Positions 25,816-31,806 of a DNA stretch of 64,000 bases are shown here, one piece after another. Below the pieces are notes generated by a model. It had not been told where the DNA came from. It searched no databases and saw only the letters and a program-made list of their open reading frames with translations. The DNA comes from a virus. The stretch covers positions 79,034-143,033 of IMG/VR virus record IMGVR_UViG_3300037245_000806; one strand, written 5' to 3'. The translations under genes were made by a program, and so were the position numbers. The stretch's first letter is position 1; each line of letters begins with the position of its first letter.

Positions 25816-25936
25816 TGCCGGGCAGAGGGATTGAACCCCCCACGTACCGCCTTAGCTTTGCTCAACAATACGCCCTGCCCTTAAAGCCCTTGAGCTTCTT
25901 GCGCGCCGTCCACTGTCGGGCTCCGACAAACCCGGC
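25816..25936 (-). ncRNA. tRNA-like structured RNA candidate in a noncoding gap
   Basis: The 282-base gap 25804-26085 has no convincing gene. On the minus strand GCCGGGT (25936-25930) can pair with GCCCGGC (25823-25817). Just before the latter is a T-arm-like hairpin with the loop TTCAATC, and A is the discriminator base. A 6-bp hairpin TGTCGG-AGC-CCGACA follows the 5' strand. The span of about 121 bases is too long for a normal tRNA and I cannot place a canonical D-arm or anticodon arm. It may be a degenerate tRNA, another structured RNA, or an attP core that mimics a tRNA 3' end. The rest of the gap (25937-26085) shows only short hairpins. Confidence 0.35.
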
Positions 25937-26085
25937 CCCACTTACAGCTGGTACAACAAACGGAATAGGGTGAGAGCGACGGTGCTCCACAGGAGGGCTA
26001 GTCGATGCAAGCGTCACTCTCGACTCCCATTCGTGGGCCGCGATGTCCCACGGACTACGCCCCCACCCCTGCCGTGAGTCCCGAC

Positions 26086-26970
26086 CTAGCAGCGGAAGTC
26101 CGACCGCACGAGTTGCTCCTGCCTCGCCTCGCGCTTCAACGCGTAGGCACCTTCAGACTTCTGCACCTTGGCGTTGCACTCGTCGATCTTCTCGGCGAGG
26201 TCACTGAAGACTGAAGGCCACCGCTCAGCGAAGACGCGGAGCACGTTCTGCGCGATGCCCCTGATCTCCCACTGCGCGCGCGGGTTCAGGCCCCGGTGCT
26301 CGAAGATGTGCCGCCACGTGTGGAAATTGAAGGTAGCGGCGACCTCTGTCTTCGTCTCGTTGGGGAGCTTGAAGCGGGCGTCCTCTGCCTTGAAGCCCGC
26401 CTTGTCGCGCCACCACAGGTACTTCAGGTACGCATCGCGACAGTCGGAGAGCCACTGGAACTTGAGAAGCTCCTGCGTGGGTGTGGTGTTGAGCGCGTAT
26501 ATCGACTCACCACTCTCATGGGACCACCTCGGTGAGCCCTCACAAGCGCCGTGCTCGATGGCACCGAACTCCCACCGTCCGGTCGCGAGCGGCATCGGCT
26601 GCGCGGGCACCACGGCAAAGCCCTTCTTGCCGTAGTCACAGTACCTCTGGGACTCCTGCGAGTACGCAGCAATCCGGTGCCTGACGAGTTGATGCGACAT
26701 CGCACGCGAACCCGTCCAGACGACCGACGCCGTGGCATGCTCGATCATGGAGGTATGCCCCATGTCACGGCAGAAGCGCGCGACGAAGTCGGGTGCCGAG
26801 CCGGGTGCAATCTTGTGCTCCGACTTATAGCAGCGCCGCCCGGCGTTCTCGATAAGCTCGACCAGCCCGCTCGTCCAGCCATCCGGCGTGAGCACCTCAA
26901 ACGTCGGCGCGTGTACCGTCAGCACATCACCCTTCTTGGGCTCCATCACTGCGTCTTGTTTCTCGTCCAC
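26086..26970 (-). CDS. thyX: Flavin-dependent thymidylate synthase ThyX
   Basis: 294 residues from GTG 26970, with GGGAGGAG upstream. The signature RHRIAAYSQESQRY near residue 97 matches the ThyX motif RHRxxxxSxxSxRY. GHTSMIEHA and the C-terminal NPRAQWEIRG helix are also family features. ThyX makes dTMP from dUMP using methylene-tetrahydrofolate, FAD and NADPH. The C-terminus is somewhat longer than usual. Together with thymidylate kinase it supports phage dTTP synthesis. Confidence 0.95.
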   Translation of the reverse strand: MDEKQDAVMEPKKGDVLTVHAPTFEVLTPDGWTSGLVELIENAGRRCYKSEHKIAPGSAPDFVARFCRDMGHTSMIEHATASVVWTGSRAMSHQLVRHRIAAYSQESQRYCDYGKKGFAVVPAQPMPLATGRWEFGAIEHGACEGSPRWSHESGESIYALNTTPTQELLKFQWLSDCRDAYLKYLWWRDKAGFKAEDARFKLPNETKTEVAATFNFHTWRHIFEHRGLNPRAQWEIRGIAQNVLRVFAERWPSVFSDLAEKIDECNAKVQKSEGAYALKREARQEQLVRSDFRC

Positions 26971-26992
26971 GGCTATCTCCTCCCGTGTAGTC

Positions 26993-27190
26993 CTATGACC
27001 TCTTTAGGTCGATACCCACTGCGCCATCCAGCACGTCACTTACGTCACCACCCTCCGCACCAACGGAAAGCTTCCCATCCTTTATCGCGGCGGCGAGCAC
27101 GACAGAGCCCTTGGGGTGGCACGCAAACACGGTGTGTATACCCTCGAAGATCAGCTTCTTGCCGTTCTCGTCGATCACTGTTACGACCAT
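26993..27190 (-). CDS. Small hypothetical protein, 65 aa
   Basis: 65 residues from ATG 27190 (MVVTVIDENGKKLIFEGIHTVFACHPKG). The pattern is beta-rich with a compact, soluble composition and a GGDVSDVLDG turn. No family is recognised. It lies between the glutaredoxin-like gene and thyX in the same transcription direction with short spacers. The upstream in-frame extension is rejected because it would overlap the end of the preceding gene. Confidence 0.7.
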   Translation of the reverse strand: MVVTVIDENGKKLIFEGIHTVFACHPKGSVVLAAAIKDGKLSVGAEGGDVSDVLDGAVGIDLKRS

Positions 27191-27209
27191 CACGGCCTCC
27201 CCCGTAGTC

Positions 27210-27824
27210 TTATATCGCCCCCGTCTTTCGCTCGACCTTGATGCGCGACTCAGCATCCGCGAGCAACTCCTTGAAGTCAGCCCCATGCACCTGAAAATTC
27301 ACATGCTTCATGGGCTTCTGGTATGGATCACGGATGCTGAACGAGGCGCTGATAGGCCCCGTGACCTCAAGGCTCCACATATCCGCGCGCTTGCCGTCGT
27401 AGATACGTTTGGCCTGTGACGTGATGTGAAGGTTCTCAACGTGGTGCTCACCGAGCACGTACAACTGCCCGACGAACGTTGCCTCAGACATCACACCAAA
27501 CACCGTGCGCATGTCCTTGCCATCGCCGGGTGCCCGCGCGGGGAGGAACGCCAACTCCCCCTGAGCAAGCCGACGCGTAATAACAGCGAGTGCCTTGCCG
27601 TAGTTGTATGGCTTCTTGTCAATGAGGATGAGCGGCACGTTGTCATCTATCATGGTGTGCGCAGCCATGACATCAACGGTACCGTCCTCACGCCATGTCT
27701 CGCACTGCGTGAGCGCCTGCTGAAGATCGCGGTTAAGGTACGGAACCTTGAGGAAGACGGCGAGCTTGGTCTTGAAGCCCTCGCACAGTTTGCAGCCCAG
27801 CTTGGAATACACGATGATCTCCAC
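27210..27824 (-). CDS. Glutaredoxin-like N-terminal domain fused to an unknown domain
   Basis: 204 residues. Residues 1-85 have the thioredoxin-fold glutaredoxin pattern: IIVYSKLGCKLCEGFKTKL (CxxC at about 11-14), VPYLNRDL, VPLILIDKK with the cis-Pro position, and YGKALAVI. The C-terminal about 110 residues are unrelated (FGVMSEATFVGQLYVLG, HVNFQVHGADFKEL). A redox partner role, for example for a ribonucleotide reductase outside the window, is plausible but not shown. Confidence 0.8.
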   Translation of the reverse strand: MEIIVYSKLGCKLCEGFKTKLAVFLKVPYLNRDLQQALTQCETWREDGTVDVMAAHTMIDDNVPLILIDKKPYNYGKALAVITRRLAQGELAFLPARAPGDGKDMRTVFGVMSEATFVGQLYVLGEHHVENLHITSQAKRIYDGKRADMWSLEVTGPISASFSIRDPYQKPMKHVNFQVHGADFKELLADAESRIKVERKTGAI

Positions 27825-27825
27825 G

Positions 27826-28146
27826 TCACTCGCCTTTCAGTTCTTCCGCAGTGCCCTCAGTAGTGTGCTTACATTTGGCCTCACTGACCGCTTCCTCAGC
27901 CGACTTCACCGCCGACGTGGGGTCGAACACGGCGACCAGCCGCCGGTAAGGGTTGTGCTTGTGGAAGAAGATACGCAGGAACCAGCACACAGGATTGAGC
28001 CAGCACTTCCAGAAGAGCCAGCATAGAATCTGCCCGCGCAACGGATACGTCCACGGCGCGAGCGCCATGTCTGGCACGCCCTTATGTGGATCAGCCGGAT
28101 CGTTCCGGTAAGCCCACACACCCTTTGACTCGTTCTGCTCAGGCAT
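27826..28146 (-). CDS. Hypothetical membrane-associated protein, 106 aa
   Basis: 106 residues. A Trp/Cys-rich hydrophobic central segment (LCWLFWKCWLNPVCWFLRIFF, about residues 41-61) is followed by HKHNPYRRL and a polar, Lys/Glu-rich tail. It is probably membrane-inserted or amphipathic. Its ATG overlaps the stop of the zinc-ribbon gene upstream. No family is recognised. Confidence 0.7.
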   Translation of the reverse strand: MPEQNESKGVWAYRNDPADPHKGVPDMALAPWTYPLRGQILCWLFWKCWLNPVCWFLRIFFHKHNPYRRLVAVFDPTSAVKSAEEAVSEAKCKHTTEGTAEELKGE

Positions 28147-28444
28147 CAGGGTCTCTCACGCTTTCAATGTCATCGCCGTAGAGGTACACCTTCGCGCGCT
28201 CCAAGAGATCGCGGAAGTCGTTAATCCAGTCATTGCCGCACTGCTGGCAGAAGACGCTCGTAGTCGCGTGACGTCCCGCCCCTTTGGTAACTCGGAGGCG
28301 TTTACCGGTGGGGCGCTCCCCACACATCTCGCACAACTTCTTGTGCGCGGAGCGCACGTCCTGAATGTCAGCACGCATGGTGCCGAACCAAAGGCCCTTG
28401 TTCTGAATGCGCCGCTTCTTCTTGGGCTCTTCTTCTCGTGACAC
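28139..28444 (-). CDS. Zinc-ribbon protein starting within 13-bp repeat copy 5
   Basis: 101 residues if it starts at GTG 28444, which lies inside the repeat; the protein begins VSREEEPKKKRR. Two CxxC knuckles (KLCEMCGERP and FCQQCGND) form a likely zinc ribbon, with the basic stretch KRLRVTKGAGRH between them. This is compatible with DNA or RNA binding. An internal start (MRADIQDV, 28379) is possible. GAGAGG lies 11 bases before the GTG, a rather long spacing. Function unknown. Confidence 0.7.
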   Translation of the reverse strand: MSREEEPKKKRRIQNKGLWFGTMRADIQDVRSAHKKLCEMCGERPTGKRLRVTKGAGRHATTSVFCQQCGNDWINDFRDLLERAKVYLYGDDIESVRDPDA

Positions 28445-28451
28445 AGTGTTA
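28439..28451. promoter_or_regulatory. 13-bp palindromic repeat, copy 5
   Basis: TGACACAGTGTTA at the gene junction 28444/28526, between two hairpins and the possible GTG start of the zinc-ribbon gene. No promoter boxes are visible. Orientation is as for copies 1, 2, 6 and 9. Confidence 0.75.
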
Positions 28452-28478
28452 CGAACCTCTCGTCTAGGCACACTGGCA

Positions 28479-28527
28479 GGGGACCGGCTTTTAGACCGGC
28501 CCCCCAACCTAAGCGCCCCCCAGCGCT
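28479..28527 (-). terminator. Two adjacent GC-rich hairpins at a gene junction
   Basis: The coding strand can form AGCGC-(6)-GCGCT (28527-28512) and GGGG-CCGG-(8)-CCGG-CCCC with one bulged base (28503-28479). No T-run follows, so a Rho-independent terminator is doubtful. They may be processing or attenuation structures just upstream of repeat copy 5. Confidence 0.35.
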
Positions 28528-29074
28528 AGAATCCAGCGTGTCTGTAACTCTTCTGAAGGAAACGGCGCATCGCGAAGCGGTACGCTTTCTTGCGCTGCGC
28601 GAAGTCCGGGTTGTCGATCTTGTCATCGCCGGTACCGTACTTGCGCTCGCGGTACGTCGCGTAAGCCTCCGGGTCAAGCACGCGGAGGAAGGTCACGGCG
28701 CGCTGTCGCCACATTTCGCCAGCAACCTGAAGCTTCGTCGGTGACTCGGGCGTGGTCGCGGTGTAGCTGAGGTCGAGGAACCGCGTGACGGCGTACAGGT
28801 ACGCCAGCTTCCTCTGCTTGAGGTCAGGCTTCTCGACCGCGTCGTCGCCTTCACCGTACTTGCGCCTGCGGTACTCGGCGTAGCCTTCTTCGTCCTCTTC
28901 CTTGAGCACGGTCACCGCGAACTGACGCCAGTGCGTTGACTCCAAGTCAAGCTGCGTGATCGATGTCGGAACACCGTCCACGTCGATCTTCTTGATCTCT
29001 TTGGTCAACGCTGCCTTCATCATCTCGAACTTCTCCGAATTGTCCTGCGGCTGCCCTTGTTTGCCGTCACTCAT
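28526..29074 (-). CDS. Hypothetical protein with an internal tandem duplication
   Basis: 182 residues from ATG 29074 with AAAGGAGG 6 bases upstream. Two homologous units of about 60 residues are obvious: HWRQFAVTVLKEEDEEGYAE followed by RKYGEGDDAVEKPDLKQRKLAY, and MWRQRAVTFLRVLDPEAYAT followed by RKYGTGDDKIDNPDFAQRKKAY. Each unit ends in an R-F-L hydrophobic helix and S-Y. The fold is helical. No family is recognised. It overlaps the 62-aa zinc-protein gene by 8 bases. Confidence 0.8.
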   Translation of the reverse strand: MSDGKQGQPQDNSEKFEMMKAALTKEIKKIDVDGVPTSITQLDLESTHWRQFAVTVLKEEDEEGYAEYRRRKYGEGDDAVEKPDLKQRKLAYLYAVTRFLDLSYTATTPESPTKLQVAGEMWRQRAVTFLRVLDPEAYATYRERKYGTGDDKIDNPDFAQRKKAYRFAMRRFLQKSYRHAGF

Positions 29075-29255
29075 TTGCGGCCTCCTTTTCTGCGCGCTTT
29101 TGCGCGCTCTTACGACCACACTCTATGAGGTGCCCGAGCATACACCCCGGACGGGGGTGCAGGCACTCGGGGCCATCGCCAAGGTCTGCAACACCATACA
29201 CGTTGCCACAACGCCTGCACTTTCTGCGCTTGGCCGGATCGATCAAAGTCCCCAT
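29067..29255 (-). CDS. Small zinc-finger protein, 62 aa
   Basis: 62 residues from ATG 29255 with GGGAG upstream. KCRRCGNVYGV...ECLHPRPGCMLGHLIECG provides at least four spaced cysteines plus histidines, a likely single zinc site. The end is basic and charged (KSAQKRAEKEAANE). It is the first gene after promoter P3, whose leader (about 68 bases) contains the hairpin GAGCGC-AACA-GCGCTC. A regulatory role is conceivable but unproven. Confidence 0.7.
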   Translation of the reverse strand: MGTLIDPAKRRKCRRCGNVYGVADLGDGPECLHPRPGCMLGHLIECGRKSAQKRAEKEAANE

Positions 29256-29329
29256 TGCCGATCTCCCTTTTCTGAGCGCTGTTGCGCTCCGGGTCCGACA
29301 GGCGGAATCCCCGCCCTTCACTGCAAAGA

Positions 29330-29358
29330 AGATTAGCGCATAGCACGGAAGATGTCAA
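29330..29358 (-). promoter_or_regulatory. Promoter P3
   Basis: Coding strand TTGACA (29353-29358), 17-bp spacer, TAATCT (29330-29335), with GGAAAAACTC just upstream. It drives the 62-aa zinc gene and probably the genes down to thyX. It is embedded in a long inverted repeat. Confidence 0.8.
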
Positions 29359-29379
29359 GAGTTTTTCCGTGCTATACGC
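29336..29379. repeat. 15-bp inverted repeat around the P3 -35 box
   Basis: The arms GCGCATAGCACGGAA (29336-29350) and TTCCGTGCTATACGC (29365-29379) match with one mismatch across a 14-base centre that holds the -35 box. No T-run follows on either strand, so an operator for a dimeric regulator is more likely than a terminator. Confidence 0.7.
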
Positions 29380-29388
29380 AAAAATTCC

Positions 29389-29688
29389 TCACTTATTTTC
29401 CTGCGGGTCTGTGGCCTCTGTGAGCGCATCCGCGCCGCCCTCAGGTGTCTTGGCCCGAATGACCGGGGCACCCGTAGTCTTGTCAATGCCCCCCACTGTC
29501 TGTGTGTCCTCCACAATCGGAGCCTTCACAGGATTCGGCTTCAACGGTTCGTCGCCATCTGCCACGATGATCTCCTTCCATGCGTCCATGAGCGGAGTGA
29601 AGCACTCGCTGCACTCCGCGTACCCACCAGCACGAAACCGACCTTCACCGACACCAATGTCACGACCACACTTCTCGCACGTGTCCAC
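29389..29688 (-). CDS. Zinc-ribbon protein, 99 aa
   Basis: 99 residues from GTG 29688, one base after the stop of the 230-aa gene. It begins VDTCEKCGRDIGVGEGRFRAGG and continues AECSECFTPL: a CxxC...CxxC zinc ribbon in the first 40 residues. The rest is an acidic, Pro-rich tail (EPLKPNPVKAPIVEDT) that appears unstructured. It is the last gene before promoter P3. Function unknown. Confidence 0.75.
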   Translation of the reverse strand: MDTCEKCGRDIGVGEGRFRAGGYAECSECFTPLMDAWKEIIVADGDEPLKPNPVKAPIVEDTQTVGGIDKTTGAPVIRAKTPEGGADALTEATDPQENK

Positions 29689-29689
29689 G

Positions 29690-30382
29690 TTACCCGTCCA
29701 TTGCCTCCTGTGCGTCGAATATCGGCGCACCACTGATCTTGGCTTCGGACCACGGCATATGCCGGAACTCCGGGTGCGCCACAACATCGCAGACCTCTGC
29801 CGCAATGGCGTCCGCGTAGGCACGTTCCGGCTCCGCATAACAACTAGGCGACCATACGACAACGACCTCATTGCCGTTGTCCTGATCGAGGACAACGAGC
29901 ACGTCTGCACTTGGCCCCGGCTCCTCTCTAAGCGGCGGGCTCTCCGACGTGTCCTCAGGCACCTCAGCGGTTGAACTCGTTGAGTATATACCGGGGCCGT
30001 ACTTGTCGCCTTGGAATCCATACGCAGCGCTCCACACCTTCATGAGAAGATCATGATAGCGGCGCTGCTCCGGGGTGGTCGTCCCCCACGCGCTGTCAAC
30101 CGCGCCCTTGAAGTTGTCGTAATCCTGCTCTTCTATAAGGGCGGTCATCACCTCTTGCCACACGGCCTTGGGCGCGATGATACGGAACCTGTAGTCGTTC
30201 CGCGTGCTCTCCTTGATGTCGTACTCCTTGAGCGCCGGGAAGCGGGCTTGAAGCTGCTCGATGTGCTCCAAGTCGCGCGCACGAATCATCATCGTACTCG
30301 GGTCAGGGGGATTGGCATGGCTGCCGTCGCCCTTGCGCGCACATACGACGCTGTAAAAACCATAGACAGTGAATACCCACAT
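29690..30382 (-). CDS. Hypothetical protein, 230 aa
   Basis: A soluble 230-residue protein starting at ATG 30382 behind a perfect AAGGAGGTGG site, about 20 bases downstream of the P1 start point. The first half has an RxNDYRFRIIAPKAVWQEVMTALIEEQDY segment of ferredoxin-like alpha/beta appearance. The second half has DVLVVLDQDNGNEVVVVWSP followed by a helical EPERAYADAIAAEV. No family is recognised. It is the first gene of a short unit with the zinc-ribbon gene. Confidence 0.8.
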   Translation of the reverse strand: MWVFTVYGFYSVVCARKGDGSHANPPDPSTMMIRARDLEHIEQLQARFPALKEYDIKESTRNDYRFRIIAPKAVWQEVMTALIEEQDYDNFKGAVDSAWGTTTPEQRRYHDLLMKVWSAAYGFQGDKYGPGIYSTSSTAEVPEDTSESPPLREEPGPSADVLVVLDQDNGNEVVVVWSPSCYAEPERAYADAIAAEVCDVVAHPEFRHMPWSEAKISGAPIFDAQEAMDG

Positions 30383-30408
30383 TTCGCCACCTCCTTCTAT
30401 GCCGGGGC

Positions 30409-30437
30409 ATATTAAGGGGGAAGCACGTGAATGTCAA
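30409..30437 (-). promoter_or_regulatory. Promoter P1, strongest-looking in the window
   Basis: Coding strand TTGACA (30432-30437), 17-bp spacer, TAATAT (30409-30414), with GCGAAAAAACAAC upstream as an UP-element-like A-tract. The next gene ATG is 27 bases past the -10 box with an ideal ribosome site. Confidence 0.85.
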
Positions 30438-30466
30438 GTTGTTTTTTCGCATGGCGCGAGAAATAT

Positions 30467-31333
30467 CTAGGCGTGACCTTGCTTCTTGATCGTGCGAAGT
30501 TTGCGCACGTAATGTTGACGTTGTGTCAAGGCCCCGAACGACATTGACTCCGCTTGCTCAGGGGACACGCGCCGGATGAACAAATGGTCCCGGCAGTTGG
30601 TCAGGCAGATTGTCGCACCGCTCCGTGGCGTAGTAGGCAAGGTCAACTTGGTGTATGGGCTGTGCTCGAACATGTACCGACACGATGGACAGGTCACCTT
30701 GTCGTCTGGACCCTTCCACCATATGGCGACGTTAGCCGGAAGGGCAATCACGCGCGCGCTCTCGTAGAAACTATTCAGCGCACTGAGGTACATACCGACG
30801 CGGCGATTGAGAGGCATGACATACGTCTCGTTGACAACAGCGTTGATGAACCCATTGAGGAAACGCATCTCATGCTGCACGGCACTCTTCAGCCACTTGT
30901 CGTCCCCGACGTCGAGCTTCACCATCACCTTGTTCTTGCCCGAGCCCTCACCCTTCGCACCACCCGCGCGAAGGCCTGCGAGGAAGACGTCCCGCCACGC
31001 CATACGCATGGTCTTCGTAACGTCTTTCCTGAACTCTTTCTCGTCAAGCTCACTTTTCTGGTATTTGCCAATAGCACGTTGTAGTGCAGCGCGTGTTCGC
31101 TTCGTGGCGACCTTGAACTTCCGAGCCCCGACTGTCTGCCCCTTCTTGCGCTCGTTGGCAAACGCCTTGGGGTCGGCGTCCTGCATACCCAATTGGTCAC
31201 GCTTGAGGGCGAGGTCGGCGAGGGCTGCGGTACCTATGGCCTTGCCCTCGAAGACAAGACCCTGCTCTTCCATCTGTTCAGCTATGAGGAAGCTGGGCTC
31301 GTAGACGAAGAGGTCGTCGAACTCGGGCTTCAT
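30467..31333 (-). CDS. Mu gpF-like minor head (head morphogenesis) protein
   Basis: 288 residues. The C-terminal segment CPSCRYMFEHSPYTKL...RSGATICLTNCRDHL (about residues 215-255) has the CxxC, Pro-rich and CxxH pattern of Mu gpF / SPP1 gp7-type proteins, which sit near the portal and aid head assembly or DNA ejection. Position right after the portal and an HU-like gene supports this. The N-terminal about 130 residues are helical and charged. ATGA overlap with the upstream gene. Confidence 0.75.
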   Translation of the reverse strand: MKPEFDDLFVYEPSFLIAEQMEEQGLVFEGKAIGTAALADLALKRDQLGMQDADPKAFANERKKGQTVGARKFKVATKRTRAALQRAIGKYQKSELDEKEFRKDVTKTMRMAWRDVFLAGLRAGGAKGEGSGKNKVMVKLDVGDDKWLKSAVQHEMRFLNGFINAVVNETYVMPLNRRVGMYLSALNSFYESARVIALPANVAIWWKGPDDKVTCPSCRYMFEHSPYTKLTLPTTPRSGATICLTNCRDHLFIRRVSPEQAESMSFGALTQRQHYVRKLRTIKKQGHA

Positions 31334-31806
31334 GCTGACAGTATCCCCGTGGGTCGAGACTTAATGCCGAACTTCCGCGCCTGCGCGTCAATGTGCTGCC
31401 GGAATGAGTGCATCGCACTCGACGTCCGACTCGTATGGCTCTTGGCCTTGGAGCTACCATGGTTGGTGCGCCGGTACGTGTCGATCTCTTTATTGCGGTG
31501 CCTGCGATAAGGGCACGCGGCCCTGAGTTGATTCCTGAACGCGCGCGACCCGTTGAAGGACGGAAGGCAGTGCTTCTCCAAGCCCTTCTTACGTGGCGTG
31601 TAGCCATACGGGGCGAAGATTCCGAAGCCGGGGATGCGCACGATCTCGCCCCGCGTAACCTCGTCGGCGGTGTATTCGAGGAAATAGGCGACAAGGTTCG
31701 CAGCGAAATGGTCGCTCACGCCCATCTTCTGCGCACACTTCGTGATGGTGCGCTGTAGTGGCTCGCCCTGCTTCGTCGTCGGCATGAACGGTATGCGTAC
31801 AATCAC
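31330..31806 (-). CDS. HU/IHF-like protein
   Basis: 158 residues from GTG 31806, overlapping the portal stop. Residues about 27-75 fit the HU/IHF fold: a helical start (TITKCAQKMGVSDHFAANLV), VTRGEIVRIPGFGIFAPYG as the GxVxIxGFGxF beta segment, and an Arg/Lys-rich arm. A basic C-terminal extension (about 80 residues, many Arg and His) has no match. Such proteins bend or coat DNA. Its place between portal and gpF-like genes suggests a packaged DNA-binding protein. A second HU-like gene is at 36628. Confidence 0.75.
   Translation of the reverse strand: MIVRIPFMPTTKQGEPLQRTITKCAQKMGVSDHFAANLVAYFLEYTADEVTRGEIVRIPGFGIFAPYGYTPRKKGLEKHCLPSFNGSRAFRNQLRAACPYRRHRNKEIDTYRRTNHGSSKAKSHTSRTSSAMHSFRQHIDAQARKFGIKSRPTGILSA

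Noticed and set aside
25816-25880. A short tRNA with acceptor GGGCAGG/TCTGCCC
   Set aside because: The 7-bp match is real, but it leaves no room for a normal T-stem and the total would be about 62 bases with no D-arm or anticodon arm.
25816-26085. tmRNA
   Set aside because: No resume-codon ORF, no pseudoknot pattern, and the span is too short.
29336-29379. Rho-independent terminator
   Set aside because: The stem is long but has a promoter -35 box in the loop and no following T-run on the coding strand.
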